DNA from: Notamacropus eugenii
Lineage: Eukaryota > Chordata > Mammalia > Diprotodontia > Macropodidae
Assembly (NCBI RefSeq): GCF_028372415.1
Contig: NC_092876.1
Span: forward strand, 224,211,528 to 224,275,527
DNA length: 64,000 nucleotides
Direction: 5' to 3'
In this document: positions 10,630-20,252 of the stretch, in pieces
How positions within the stretch are numbered: the first letter of the stretch is position 1
How the letters are laid out: each line of letters starts with the position of its first letter
The notes under the pieces: model-generated
Seen by the model: the letters and a program-made list of their open reading frames with translations, nothing else
Told to the model about the DNA's origin: nothing
Database searches by the model: none
Translations under genes and position numbers: made by a program

Positions 10630-12695
10630 GATTACATCATCATCAATGTGACTTTTTCACATCTTGACAAAACTAACAGAATGATTTTTTTAAAGAAGGA
10701 AATTATTGACCTAAAGAAAAAAATGATAAAATTAGAATTGTGATATACTTCACTCACACAAGAATGTCAGAAACATCTTCTTCTCCAGATTCTAGGGTAC
10801 TTCTGAAGGGTCAGGAATAATGCTATTGGCTCAATCTATGAGACAAGCAAGATCTTGATACTTAAACTAGTGAAGCATAAAGAAGAGAAGTAGAATGCTA
10901 TCAATGATTAATATTGTCTAAAATATTTTTAAAATTAGTGAAGAGACCATTATTCATTGTGATCAGGTTGGAATCACATAAAAAATACAAGGATGGTTTA
11001 ATTTTAGAAAATCTATTAATACAATTATCTTTCTGGGGATGGGGAAAAAACTTTGGCTATGATATTTTAAAAAATTAAAAGTCATGAAAAAAGTTTTCTT
11101 TTATATAATTCTAAAAGTAATTATTTAAAACCAATAGCTAGTATTAGTCACACTGTGGAATGCTCCATTATCCCCACTATTACTTTATGAAATAATAGAA
11201 ATATTATTGTAATAGAATAAGAAAAAAAAGTTCAGGGAATAAGTATAGATAGAGGAGTCAAGATGATTCCAATGTGCATGGACTGTAATAATTTGTTTAG
11301 AAAGCTTTTGAGGATCAATAAAAGAAATCAAGATAATATGAGTAAAATATCAATATTCAAAATTATTCCACAACAATCATTGATATATCCATATATTGCT
11401 AATAAAATCCAGGAATAACTAAAAAGAGAAATTATAATTGAAAATAAAAAAAATATATATAGTATCTAGGGATTGATTTGTTAAGACACTTTTTGTAGGC
11501 TGTGTCTGATGTTTCAGATTCAGAACTTGAATAATAAAAGATACTCATAGACCACTTAATAGTTTAAAAAAGGAGTTAATTTTATCAGAGTATAGAAAGA
11601 TACTGATCAAAGTATACAGGATCGTCTCAATTAAACATAACTTCCCATTCTGTCTCCATTCGTTCTAGTTTCTCTGTGCTTGCATAATTTAGAATTTAGG
11701 TCAATAAGTTGATCCTTAGTTCTGTTAAATCTTGAAAACTGTTTTAAGATCTTACAAGGAAAAACTACCCTACATGGCAGCCATTAGTTCTAGCTCATGG
11801 CTACAGGATTTAAATGAGTAAAATAATAAAACAATTTTCAAGAAAATAAAACAAAAGTAAGTAATTGGATGGGCATTCAACATTCATGAAAAAATGGGTC
11901 ATGCTAATATAGAAAAAGATGAAGTTACCAAATTATCCAAAGAATCTACAAATTTAGTGCTTTGCCAACCAATTTACCAAGGTATTCTTTACTAAATTAA
12001 ACAAAGACACCTTTTACATAAAGGAATAAAAATGTTAAGCATGTTAAGGGAAACAGTGAGAAAGTAGGATTAAACGTTTTTGATGATATATGATCTCAAA
12101 TTATTGTGAAGTATTAATTAACACAGCAATCTTGTATCTGATTTTTTTAAAATTCAAAACGTATATTATGAGAATAGATTAGATAAACAAGGTCTGTAAG
12201 TGAACACCTATGGTACTTGAAAACAGGTTGGCAGAAAATAGCTTTAAACTTTCATTTAACCCCATGTGACACAACCAATTCCAAATGGAAAAAGAATCTA
12301 AATATAAAAGAATTCACAAAAAGAAAAAAAAAAACTTAGATGTGGATAAGTGTTTTTCTATTTCACAGCTGTGGATTGTGGGAAAATTGCAAAGATAAGG
12401 TCAGCTGAATGTTATAAAAGACAAAGAATGGCAAAGATGATGCTATCAAAGGAAACTCAAAACCCTTTTATGAATATCTTACAATTTACCCGTATGTATA
12501 ATGAGAGGGATCAAACTAGACAACCTTGGAGTTTCCTTCCCATTATAAAACAATGATTCTAAAAATTAGGAAGTTAAAGAAGTCAAATGTAAGCAATGGC
12601 TGGAACAATAGAAATATAACAATGAAAAGCAACCAAAAAATTTGGTATTAATTGATTATATGGGTACTAAGTGATTTAAGTTAAAGTTTACATTT
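10630..12695 (+). mobile_element. old, decayed L1 on the plus strand
   Basis: Despite many stops, blocks of L1 ORF2 can be read in order: CATTGTGATCAGGTTGGAATC followed by ATACAAGGATGGTTTAATTTTAG (about 10957-11005), which corresponds to the [17 protein letters not shown] region of the intact L1. Later blocks (about 11400-11480 GGAATAACT...TATCTAGGGATTGA) fit the part around YLGVYLP. It is opposite in orientation to the two younger L1s. The intact L1 inserted at its downstream edge. Confidence 0.6.
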
Positions 12696-12709
12696 CATTT
12701 TTTTTTTCT
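12696..12709. repeat. target-site duplication of L1 copy 1 (3' side)
   Basis: CATTTTTTTTTTCT is repeated perfectly at 19673-19686 on the other side of the L1. On the element's sense strand the site reads TT/AGAAAAAAAA, close to the L1 endonuclease preference. Because most of it is a T run, part of the match could be chance. Confidence 0.65.
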
Positions 12710-12796
12710 GAATATCAAATTATTTTATTTTATTTATTTATTTTTTTTTTATTTTTTTAATGTTTAACAATCACTGCCATACAATTGCGATTTTAT

Positions 12797-12837
12797 CCCT
12801 CCCCACCCACCCCCCACTACCTCCCTCCCTCCCCACG
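12797..12837 (-). other. G-rich tract in the L1 3'UTR
   Basis: On the L1 sense strand this is runs of GGGG, GGG and GGGGGG separated by single A or T bases, enough for a G-quadruplex. A conserved polypurine tract is a known feature of mammalian L1 3'UTRs. Equivalent tracts occur at about 19932-19970, 36844-36860, 63590-63613 and, more weakly, 5105-5130. Confidence 0.7.
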
Positions 12838-13116
12838 ACTGCATACAATTCTGTATAGATTCTACATATACTTTCCTATTGAGTATATTTTCACTATAGT
12901 CATGCTATGTAGTCAGACTAAGATAAATGAAAGAATCCGTATAACAAATCAGAACATGATACACAAACAGATACACATACACAAACATGATCTGCTACAT
13001 TATGTGAGTGACTTCCATATTTCTCTTTCTGAGTGTGGAAGGCATTTTGCCTTGAGGTCCACCATTGGGATTTTTTTTTTTTTCAGAAGTTCTTGTGTTA
13101 TTACAAAAATCTAAGT

Positions 13117-16100
13117 CTACCAGAAAAAACTCTCACACACTGTGGTTGTTGATGTGCATAAAGTTCTCCTGGTTCTGCTCCTTTCACTCAGCATCAGGTC
13201 ATATAAGTCCTTCCAGGCCTCTCTGAAGTCTTCTTGTTCATCATTTCTTATGGCACAATAGTACTCCATTACATTCATATACCATAATTTATTCAGCCAT
13301 TCCCCAATTGATGGACATCCCTCTGACTTCCAGTTTTTGGCAACTACATAGAGTGCTGCTATAAATATTTTTGTACATGTGGGACCCTTTCCCATTTTTA
13401 TGATCTCTTGGGGATATAGTCCTAGTAGCGATATTGCTGGGTCAAAGGGTATGCACATTTTTGTAGCCCTTTGGGCATAGTTCCAAATTGCTCTCCAGAA
13501 TGGTTGGATGCGCTCGCAGTTCCACCAACAATGAATTAGTGTTCCAACTCTCCCACATCCTCTCCAGCATTTATCATTTTCTTGTTCTGTCATGTTTGCC
13601 AATCTTATAGGTGTGATGTGGTACCTCAGAGTTGTTTTGATTTGCATCTCTCTAACCAATAGTGATTTAGAGCATTTTTTCATATGATTATAGATAGCTT
13701 TAATTTCTTCCTCTGAAAATTGCCTGTTCATATCCTTTGACCATTTATCAATTGGGGAATGACTTGTATGATTATACATTTGGGTCAGTTCTCTATATAT
13801 TCTAGAAATGAGGCCTTTATCCCCGAGCTTAGCTGTAAAAATTTTTTCCCAATTTACTACATCCCTCCGGATTTTGGTTGCATTGGGTTTGGTTGTGCAA
13901 AAACTTCTCAGTTTAATGTAATCAAAGTTATCCATTTTGCATTTCATAATGCATTCTATCTCTCCTTTAGTAAAGAATTCTTCCCTTCTCCATAGATCTG
14001 ATAAATACACTATTCCTTGCTTCTCCAGTTTATTCATGGTATCAATCTTTATACCTAAATCATGTACCCATTTGGACTTTATTCTTGTGTACGGTGATGG
14101 GTCTATGCCTAATTTCCACCACACTGTTATCCAGTTTTCCCAGCAATTTTTATCAAACAATGAGTTCTTATCCCAGAAGCTGGGGTCCTTGGGTTTATCA
14201 AACAGAAGGTTGCTATATTCCTTGCCTACTGCATCTTGAGTGCCAAGTCTATTCCACTTGTCTACCTCTCTGTTTCTTAGCCAATACCAAGTGGTTTTGA
14301 TAATTGCTGCTTTATAGTACAGTTTAAGGTCTGGTAGCGCTAGGCCACCTTCCCAGGCATTTCTTTTCATTAGTCCCTTTGATATTCTGGACTTTTTGTT
14401 TTTCCAAATGAATTTTGATATTATTTTATCCAGCTCTAGAAAGTAATTGTCTGATAGTTTAATTGGTATGGCACTAAATAAGTATATTAATTTGGGTAGG
14501 ATTGTCATTTTTATTATATTAGCACGGCCTACCCATGAGCAACTAATGTTTTTCCACTTACTTAAATCTGACTTTATTTGTGCAAAAAGTGTCTTGTAAT
14601 TGTGTTCATATAGTCCCTGGGTTTGTTTTGGCAGGTAGACTCCTAAGTATTTTATACTGTCTACCCTAACTTTAAATGGGATTTCTCTTTCTATCTCTTG
14701 CTGTTGAACTTTGTTGCTAATATATAGGAATGCAGAAGATTTGTGTGGGTTTATTTTGTACCCTGCAACTTTGCCAAAGTTGTTTATTAATTCAAGTAAT
14801 TTTTTACTTGAATCTCTGGGATTCTCTAGGTAAATCATCATATCATCTGCAAAGAGTGATAACTTAGTTTCTTCTTTGGCTATTCTGATTCCTTGAATAT
14901 CTTTATCTTGTCTAATTGCTACAGCTAACATTTCTAGTACCATATTGAATAATAGTGGTGATAATGGACAACCTTGTTTCACCCCTGATCTTATTGGGAA
15001 TGCATCTAGCTTATCCCCATTGCATATAATGCTTGCTGAAGGTTTTAGATAGATAATGCTTATTATTTTATGGAAAGTTCCCTTTATTCCTACGTTCTCC
15101 AATGTTTTTAGTAGGAATGGATGTTGTATTTTGTCAAAAGCTTTTTCTGCATCTATTGAGATAATCATGTGGTTTTTGTTAGCTTTGTTGTTGATGTGAT
15201 CGATAATGCTAATAGTTTTCCTAATATTGAACCAGCCCTGTAGTCCTGGTATGAATCCTACCTGATCATAATGTATTAATCTCGTGATAAGATGCTGTAT
15301 TCGTTTTGCTAAAATCTTATTTAAAATTTTTGCATCTATATTCATTAGGGAAATTGGTCTATAATTTTCTTTCTCTGTTTTGTCTCTTCCTGGTTTGGGT
15401 ATCAAAACCATATTTGTATCATAGAAAGAATTTGGGAGGACTCCTTCTTCCCCAATTTTCAAGAATAGTGTATGTAGTATTGGAATTAACTGTTCTTTAA
15501 ATGTTTGATAGAATTCACTTGTGAATCCATCTGGCCCTGGAGATTTTTTCCTAGGGAGTTCATTGATGGCTTGTTCAATTTCTTTTTCTGAGATGGGGTT
15601 GTTTAAGTATTCAACTTCCTCTTCTGTTAATCTGGGCAATTTGTATTTTTTAAAATATTCATCCATCTCATTTAGATTGTCGAATTTTTGGGCATAAAGT
15701 TGGGCAAAGTAGTTTCTAATTATTGTTTTAATTTTCTCCTCATTGGAGGTGAGTTCACCCCTTTCATTTTTAATGTTAGTAATTTGGTTTTCTTCTTTCT
15801 TTTTTTTGATCAGATTAACCAAAGGTTTATCAATTTTATTAGTTTTTTCATAAAACCAACTACTGGTTTTATTTATTAATTCAAGAGTTTTCTTTATTTC
15901 AATTTTATTAATCTCTCCTTTGGTTTTCAGTATTTCTAATTTGGTATTTACTTGGGGATTTTCAATTTGTTCTTTTTCTAGCTTTTTCAACTGCAAGCCT
16001 AAGTCATTGATCTCCTCTTTCTCTATTTCATTTATGTAAGCATTCAGAGATATAAAACTTCCCCTAATAACTGCTTTTGCAGTGTCCCATAAGTTTTGGT

Positions 16101-16962
16101 ATGTTGTCTCACTATTGTCATTCTCTTGAATGAAGTTGTTGATTGTTTCTATGATTTCTTCTTTAACCCAATCCTTCTTTAGAATTAGATTATTTAGTTT
16201 CCAATTGATTTTTGGTTTCTCTTTCCATGGCCTTTTATTACATGTAATTTTTAATGCATTATGATCTGAAAAGGATGCATTGATTATCTCTACCTTTCTG
16301 CACTGGATTGTGAGATTTTTATGTCCTAGTACATGGTCAATTTTTGTAAATGTTCCATGTACCGCTGAGAAAAAGGTATATTCCTTTCTATTCCCATTTA
16401 ATTTTCTCCAAAGATCTATCATATCTACCTTATCCAGAGTTTTATTTACCTCCTTAGCCTCTTTCTTGTTTATTTTGAGGTTGGATTTATCTAGTTCAGA
16501 GAGGGGGAGGTTGAGGTCCCCCACTAGTATAGTTTTGCTATCAATTTCTTCCTTCAACTCCCCCAACCTCTCCTCTAAGAATCTGGATGCTATACCACTT
16601 GGAGCATACATGTTTAGTAATGATATTGCTTCATTGTCTATGGTGCCTTTTAGTAGGATATAGTTTCCATCCTTATCCCTTTTGATTAGATCTATTTCTG
16701 CTTTCGCTTTGTCTGAGATTAGGATTGCTACTCCTGCCTTTCTTACATGAGCTGAGGCACAATATATTCTGCTCCATCCTTTGACCTTTATCCTATGTGT
16801 ATCCCCCCGTTTCAAATGTGTTTCTTGTAAGCAGCATATTGTTGGATTATGGCTTTTAATCCATTCTGCTATCTGTCTCCGTTTTATGGGAGAGTTCATC
16901 CCATTCACATTCACAGTTATGATTACAATCTGTGTATTTCCCTCCACCCTCTTTCCCACCAT
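13117..16962 (-). CDS. L1 ORF2p: endonuclease and reverse transcriptase
   Basis: A 1281-aa protein that nicks target DNA and reverse-transcribes L1 RNA in the nucleus (target-primed reverse transcription). The first in-frame ATG is at 16962; the frame is open to 17007 but only through a TTG, so I choose the ATG. That length is close to the usual 1275 aa. Visible motifs: the AP-endonuclease-like domain (about 1-240) with N18/N20, QETH (E47), NMYAP (Y119), GDLN (D149, N151), TKIDH (D209) and SDH (232-234). The RT domain (about 470-780) has SPGPDGF, the IDAEKAFD motif, [14 protein letters not shown] and FADD (D706, D707). A C-terminal Cys/His knuckle has C1132, C1136, H1144 and C1149. No frameshift or stop. 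It ends TAG at 13117. It lies 566 bp downstream of ORF1 and would be translated from the same bicistronic RNA. Confidence 0.93.
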   Translation of the reverse strand: MVGKRVEGNTQIVIITVNVNGMNSPIKRRQIAEWIKSHNPTICCLQETHLKRGDTHRIKVKGWSRIYCASAHVRKAGVAILISDKAKAEIDLIKRDKDGNYILLKGTIDNEAISLLNMYAPSGIASRFLEERLGELKEEIDSKTILVGDLNLPLSELDKSNLKINKKEAKEVNKTLDKVDMIDLWRKLNGNRKEYTFFSAVHGTFTKIDHVLGHKNLTIQCRKVEIINASFSDHNALKITCNKRPWKEKPKINWKLNNLILKKDWVKEEIIETINNFIQENDNSETTYQNLWDTAKAVIRGSFISLNAYINEIEKEEINDLGLQLKKLEKEQIENPQVNTKLEILKTKGEINKIEIKKTLELINKTSSWFYEKTNKIDKPLVNLIKKKKEENQITNIKNERGELTSNEEKIKTIIRNYFAQLYAQKFDNLNEMDEYFKKYKLPRLTEEEVEYLNNPISEKEIEQAINELPRKKSPGPDGFTSEFYQTFKEQLIPILHTLFLKIGEEGVLPNSFYDTNMVLIPKPGRDKTEKENYRPISLMNIDAKILNKILAKRIQHLITRLIHYDQVGFIPGLQGWFNIRKTISIIDHINNKANKNHMIISIDAEKAFDKIQHPFLLKTLENVGIKGTFHKIISIIYLKPSASIICNGDKLDAFPIRSGVKQGCPLSPLLFNMVLEMLAVAIRQDKDIQGIRIAKEETKLSLFADDMMIYLENPRDSSKKLLELINNFGKVAGYKINPHKSSAFLYISNKVQQQEIEREIPFKVRVDSIKYLGVYLPKQTQGLYEHNYKTLFAQIKSDLSKWKNISCSWVGRANIIKMTILPKLIYLFSAIPIKLSDNYFLELDKIISKFIWKNKKSRISKGLMKRNAWEGGLALPDLKLYYKAAIIKTTWYWLRNREVDKWNRLGTQDAVGKEYSNLLFDKPKDPSFWDKNSLFDKNCWENWITVWWKLGIDPSPYTRIKSKWVHDLGIKIDTMNKLEKQGIVYLSDLWRREEFFTKGEIECIMKCKMDNFDYIKLRSFCTTKPNATKIRRDVVNWEKIFTAKLGDKGLISRIYRELTQMYNHTSHSPIDKWSKDMNRQFSEEEIKAIYNHMKKCSKSLLVREMQIKTTLRYHITPIRLANMTEQENDKCWRGCGRVGTLIHCWWNCERIQPFWRAIWNYAQRATKMCIPFDPAISLLGLYPQEIIKMGKGPTCTKIFIAALYVVAKNWKSEGCPSIGEWLNKLWYMNVMEYYCAIRNDEQEDFREAWKDLYDLMLSERSRTRRTLCTSTTTVCESFFW

Positions 16963-17528
16963 TTGTGCTTTTAACTCTCCCGTCTCCCTTCCCCTCCTCA
17001 ATAGTATTCACTTTTCTCCCCCTCCTCCTGCAGCCTTCCCCTCCTTCTTTTAGCCCCCCTCCCTTTTAGTCCCCTTTACTCTTATTGCTTCTTTCCTCCC
17101 TTTTAGCCACCCTCCCCTTTCTTCCCCCTTCCCCTCCTACTACCTATAGAGCTAGTTAGGATTATCTGCTTAAGATTATTGTTCCCTCCTTTGAACAAAT
17201 CAGATGAGAGTACCTCTCAAACAATGCTCATCTCCCTCCCCTCCTTCCCTCTACTATAGTTTTGTACTTCTTCTTGTGATATAATTTGCCATTTTCTGCT
17301 TCCCCCTTTCCACACCTCCTATTACATTCCCTTCTCATACTTAAATCATATTTTTGACATGACATCATTTACTTTATGCCCGTTCCCTCTACATATATCC
17401 CTTTTATCATAATAGCTGCACAGTTCTCAAGATTAACAGGTATCATCTTCCCTTATAGGGAGGTAAACAGATTGCCCTAATTGAGTTGCAAGTTTTTGTT
17501 TTTGTTTTTTTCCCCTCTGTTTACCTTT
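16963..17528 (-). other. L1 inter-ORF spacer (566 bp)
   Basis: Lies between the ORF1 stop (TAA, 17529-17531) and the ORF2 ATG (16962). On the sense strand it is purine-rich with repeated GGAGGGG/GAAGGGAG blocks. The other L1 copy has an equivalent spacer (about 23985-24557), so its length is a property of the family and not a local insertion. It is far longer than the roughly 60-base spacer of human L1. Confidence 0.8.
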
Positions 17529-18710
17529 TTATGATTCTCTGGAGACCTGCATTTGAAGATCAAATTGTCTATTGAGTTCTGGTGTTTTGGTCAGGAAGCT
17601 CTGGAAATCCCTTATTTCGTTGAATGACTTTCTCCTTGCCTGAAATGTTATGCTGAACTTTGCTGGGTAGTTGATCCTTGGTTGGAGTCCCAACTCCTTT
17701 GCCTTACGGAATATTGGGTTCCAATTCTTTCGATCTTTTAATGTAGAAGCTGCAAGGTCCTGTGTGATCCTGACTGTGTGACCTTGATATTTAAATTGTT
17801 TCTTTCTGGCTGCTTGTAGTATTTTCTCCTTCACTTGATAGCTCTGGAATTTGGCAACTATATTTCTTGGGGTTTTGAGTTTGGGATCCCTTTCCGGTGG
17901 GGAACGGTGGATTCTTTCGATGCCTATTTTGCCCTCTGAGTGTAGTACTTCTGGGCAGTTTTCCTTGATGATTTCCTGGAAGATATTGTCCAGACTCTTT
18001 TCTTCATCATGGGTTTCTGGCAGGCCAATAATTCTTAGATTTTCTCTCCTGGATCTATTTTCCAGGTCAGTTGTTTTTCCAATTAAATATTTTAGATTTT
18101 CTTCTATCTTTTCATTCTTTAGATTTTGTTTGACTGATTCTTGTTGCCTCATTGAGTCATTAGTTTCTACTTGCCCAATTCTAATCTTGATCGTATTGTT
18201 TTCTTCAGTTAGCTTTCGCATCTCCTTTTCCATCTGGCCAATTTTTCCCTTTAAGGAGCTATTTTCTCCATTTAATTTTTGTACTTCGTTTTCCATTCGA
18301 CCAATTTTCCCAGTTAGGTTTTGGGTTTCCTTTTCCATCTGATCAATTTTCCCTATTAGGTTTTGAGTTTCCTTTTCCGTTTGATTAACTCTTCCTTTTA
18401 GGGAATTATTCTCTCCAGTTAATTTTTGAACTTCCTTTTCCATTTCTTCAATTTTCTTTTTCAGATTGATGTTCTCATCAGTGAATTCTTTTTTTATAGT
18501 TTTAAAATCATTGGCCAGTTTTTCTTTTATATCCTTCTTCAGACGTTCCAGGTAATCTAGTTGTGCTTGCGAGAAATTCATAGTCCCATCTGAGGTTTCA
18601 GATGGAAGTACAGTCTCAGCTCTGACCTCTTTGGTGTTTGTGTTTTGGTCCTTATCCCCATAGAAAGATTCTATGGTTTTTTCACTTTTCGTCTGCTTTT
18701 TCCGATTCAT
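17529..18710 (-). CDS. L1 ORF1p: RNA-binding coiled-coil protein
   Basis: A 393-aa protein (ATG at 18710, TAA at 17529) that trimerises, coats L1 RNA and acts as a nucleic-acid chaperone in the L1 RNP. A basic, Ser/Thr-rich N-terminus (1-45) is followed by a long coiled coil (about 50-215). Residues 90-180 of the coiled coil are built from tandem heptad blocks of 21, 14, 14, 21 and 21 residues, each starting with an MEKE-like sequence. The RRM-like domain (about 222-310) has RRENLRIIGLPE, ERIHRSPP and RNIVAKFQSYQVKEKIL. The C-terminal domain (about 311-378) has ITQDLAASTLKDRK and QPRINYPAKFSITF. This is the Transposase_22/L1 ORF1 family; the protein is longer than human ORF1p (338 aa) because of the coiled coil. 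No disabling change. Close paralogue: the broken ORF1 at 24558-25676. Confidence 0.92.
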   Translation of the reverse strand: MNRKKQTKSEKTIESFYGDKDQNTNTKEVRAETVLPSETSDGTMNFSQAQLDYLERLKKDIKEKLANDFKTIKKEFTDENINLKKKIEEMEKEVQKLTGENNSLKGRVNQTEKETQNLIGKIDQMEKETQNLTGKIGRMENEVQKLNGENSSLKGKIGQMEKEMRKLTEENNTIKIRIGQVETNDSMRQQESVKQNLKNEKIEENLKYLIGKTTDLENRSRRENLRIIGLPETHDEEKSLDNIFQEIIKENCPEVLHSEGKIGIERIHRSPPERDPKLKTPRNIVAKFQSYQVKEKILQAARKKQFKYQGHTVRITQDLAASTLKDRKNWNPIFRKAKELGLQPRINYPAKFSITFQARRKSFNEIRDFQSFLTKTPELNRQFDLQMQVSRES

Positions 18711-18804
18711 GATGTTGGCTGAGTGTTGTAGCTTTTGGTTCTTTCAGTCAGAAGATACAGATCTTTTAAGTTGAGTTGATGTTTGTCTAGGCTAAAAGCA
18801 GGCT

Positions 18805-18843
18805 TTTTTTTTTTTTGTTGTTGTTGTTGTTGTTGTTGTTGTT
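18805..18843. repeat. T13 plus (GTT)n microsatellite in the L1 5'UTR
   Basis: On the plus strand, a T run followed by about nine GTT units. Located just upstream of ORF1 on the sense strand. Copy 2 has only a short remnant here (about 25750-25775). Confidence 0.85.
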
Positions 18844-18987
18844 TCCCAGATCAACCCTGGGGTTAGCTTGATAGGTATGTGGGAGGGGTGGTCTGTCCTC
18901 AGGATATCTCCTCAGTTGACTTGAGGCAAAGGCAAGGTCAGGGGGTGATCCCAGCTTCCCTATTGTCTTCCCTTTCCCCTGGAGGGC

Positions 18988-19105
18988 TGGGGCACGCCTA
19001 GAAGCTAACGCGTGTTCCCGCCCCTCCTGGGGCTCGTCTCCCGAGCTGAGGCTTGCTTGGGTCTCAGTGCGAATTTTCTCTGCCCTGGGTCGTCTGTCCC
19101 TCCAG
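18988..19105 (-). repeat. two 59-bp tandem units (5'UTR monomers)
   Basis: Units 18988-19046 and 19047-19105 share the order GGC-CGC/TTGCTTGG, the GTG/GTGCGA-TTTTC block and CCTGGG-CTCGTCTC/CGTCTGTCCC. Copy 2 carries three better-matched 60-bp units at the same place (25929-26108). Tandem promoter units recall the monomers of rodent L1 promoters, but these are shorter. Confidence 0.6.
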
Positions 19106-19652
19106 ATAGCCTCCACCACGGTGGGAAGAATCCCCCTTTGCCACTTTTCCAGCCTCTGGTGTTATGAGACCACCCGCCCCCTTCTGCTGTTCCCACTGAT
19201 CCAGGATTAATCTGGGGAAGAATTTTATGGTTCCCTCACGGTCATCGGGGGGGAAGGGAGAGCACTTACTGATCACTCCGGCATCCCAGCTCCTGGATGT
19301 TCAAGTAGTGACCCACTGAAGTCCCGTCTTTAGGCTGAAGATTTCAAAGGCTGTTGCGCTGATATCGTTGGCTCGGCCTGGCTTATCTCCTGCTCCGCTG
19401 GTCTCGCCCGCCACTCTCGGGCCCCTCGGGTCGCCTCTGCCCTGCCGCGCCGACCGCGCTGCGCTGTGCGCCGGGGTCTTACCCCCGCAGAACAGATCAT
19501 TCCCGTGGACCTTCCAGTCCAGCCTGGGCTCCGAATCTGTCAAAGTCTGTCTCCCACTGGATTCTACACCTCCAAAGTCTGGTCAGACTCTCCCCCCAGA
19601 GATATCCAAAGGAGTTTTTCCAGGAGCTTAGGTGAGTCGTTGCTTTCACTCC

Positions 19653-19662
19653 GCCATCTTGG
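19653..19662 (-). promoter_or_regulatory. YY1-type motif at the L1 5' end
   Basis: The plus strand is GCCATCTTGG, so the sense strand is CCAAGATGGC, 10 bases inside the element. A YY1 site at this position directs accurate transcription start in human L1. Copy 2 has GCCATCATGG (26681-26690), one change; the HAL1-like element has GTCATCTTGG (3801-3810). Confidence 0.75.
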
Positions 19663-19672
19663 CTCCGCCCCC

Positions 19673-19686
19673 CATTTTTTTTTTCT
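19673..19686. repeat. target-site duplication of L1 copy 1 (5' side)
   Basis: A perfect copy of 12696-12709. Directly abuts the first G of the L1 5' end. Confidence 0.65.
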
Positions 19687-19845
19687 AACAATATATTAGC
19701 AGCTCTATAATTGAAAATGGAATATATTTTCTTTCACAATAATATGTTAAAACTTTTTGCTTAAACATTTTTGGAAAATGTAATTTGTACATATGTATGG
19801 ATGTTTAAATTTTTATACAGTAATGTCATATAGGTATAAAATATG
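19687..19845. other. pre-insertion DNA between the two L1s
   Basis: A 159-bp AT-rich remnant of the original locus, left between the duplications of L1 copy 1 and copy 2. No feature of its own. Confidence 0.7.
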
Positions 19846-19862
19846 TCAATCAAAACACTTTT
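19846..19862. repeat. target-site duplication of L1 copy 2 (3' side)
   Basis: TCAATCAAAACACTTTT, matching TCAATCAAAACATTTTT at 26707-26723 at 16 of 17 positions. On the sense strand the nick site is TTT/AAAAA, a near-ideal L1 endonuclease site. Confidence 0.85.
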
Positions 19863-19931
19863 TTATTATTAATTAATTTTATTTATTTTCAGTGTTCTAC
19901 AATAACAACCATATAACTTAGATTATTATTT

Positions 19932-19970
19932 TCCTCTCCCTCCCCCAATTCACCCCTCCCTCCCAGAGAT
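19932..19970 (-). other. G-rich tract in the copy 2 3'UTR
   Basis: Sense strand GGGAGGGAGGGG...GGGGGAGGGAGAGG, the counterpart of 12797-12837 in copy 1. G-quadruplex capable. Confidence 0.6.
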
Positions 19971-20090
19971 GGCATACAATTTTGTATAAGTTCTACACAT
20001 ACATTCCTATTAAATATGTTTTCACTATAGTCATGCTGTGTTGAAGAATTAAAATGAATGGGAGAAATCATCTAACAAACAAAAACGCAA

Positions 20091-20091
20091 T

Positions 20092-20123
<32 letters not shown>

Positions 20124-20130
20124 ACACACA
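20091..20130. repeat. (CA)n microsatellite in the copy 2 3'UTR
   Basis: About 19 CA units with one TA interruption. Copy 1 has only ACACAAACAGATACACATAC at this place, so the run grew from a CA-rich seed already in the L1. Confidence 0.9.
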
Positions 20131-20252
20131 AATGATTATATTCTGCAATTGAATGCCATGATTCTTTCTCTGGATGTGGAAGGCATTTTGCCTTAGAAGA
20201 CCACTGGGAATTTTTTTTAAGTCCTTACATTGTAATGAAGTTCCAAGTCTAC

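Larger units (their letters stand above)
12711..19672 (-). mobile_element. full-length, structurally intact L1 (copy 1)
   Basis: A 6.96-kb L1 on the minus strand with every expected part in order. The 5' end at 19672 begins with a G run and a YY1-type site. A CpG-rich 5'UTR (19672-18711) follows, then ORF1 (18710-17529), a long inter-ORF spacer (17528-16963), ORF2 (16962-13117), and a 3'UTR with a G-rich tract (12797-12837) and an A-rich tail (AAATAAATAAAATAAAATAA, to about 12716). Both ORFs are open and the catalytic motifs are present. The 5'UTR keeps many CpGs that the neighbouring copy has lost, so this copy is young. A 14-bp repeat flanks it. It may be retrotransposition-competent, but that cannot be told from sequence alone. 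Confidence 0.92.
18711..19672 (-). promoter_or_regulatory. L1 5'UTR / internal promoter, CpG-rich
   Basis: About 960 bp upstream of ORF1. The part 18980-19560 is rich in CpG (GCCGCGCCGACCGCGCTGCG at about 19443-19462) in a window otherwise poor in it. It contains a sense-strand A-run plus (AAC)n block (18805-18843), two 59-bp tandem units (18988-19046 and 19047-19105) and, at its 5' edge, a YY1-type site. Mammalian L1s carry an internal RNA polymerase II promoter here. Activity is inferred. Confidence 0.75.

Noticed and set aside
16280-16663. Plus-strand frames inside L1 (also 13759-14300, 17851-18342, 23157-23690)
   Set aside because: Antisense shadows of ORF1 and ORF2.
16963-17001. TTG at 17001 as the ORF2 start (1294 aa)
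   Set aside because: A TTG start is unlikely in a mammal; the ATG at 16962 gives 1281 aa, and motif positions then agree with other L1 ORF2 proteins at a constant offset of about 4.
19368-19699. Antisense frames in the L1 5'UTR as an ORF0-like gene
   Set aside because: The two frames start at TTG and GTG, not ATG, and no splice donor or conservation can be shown; copy 2 does not keep them.
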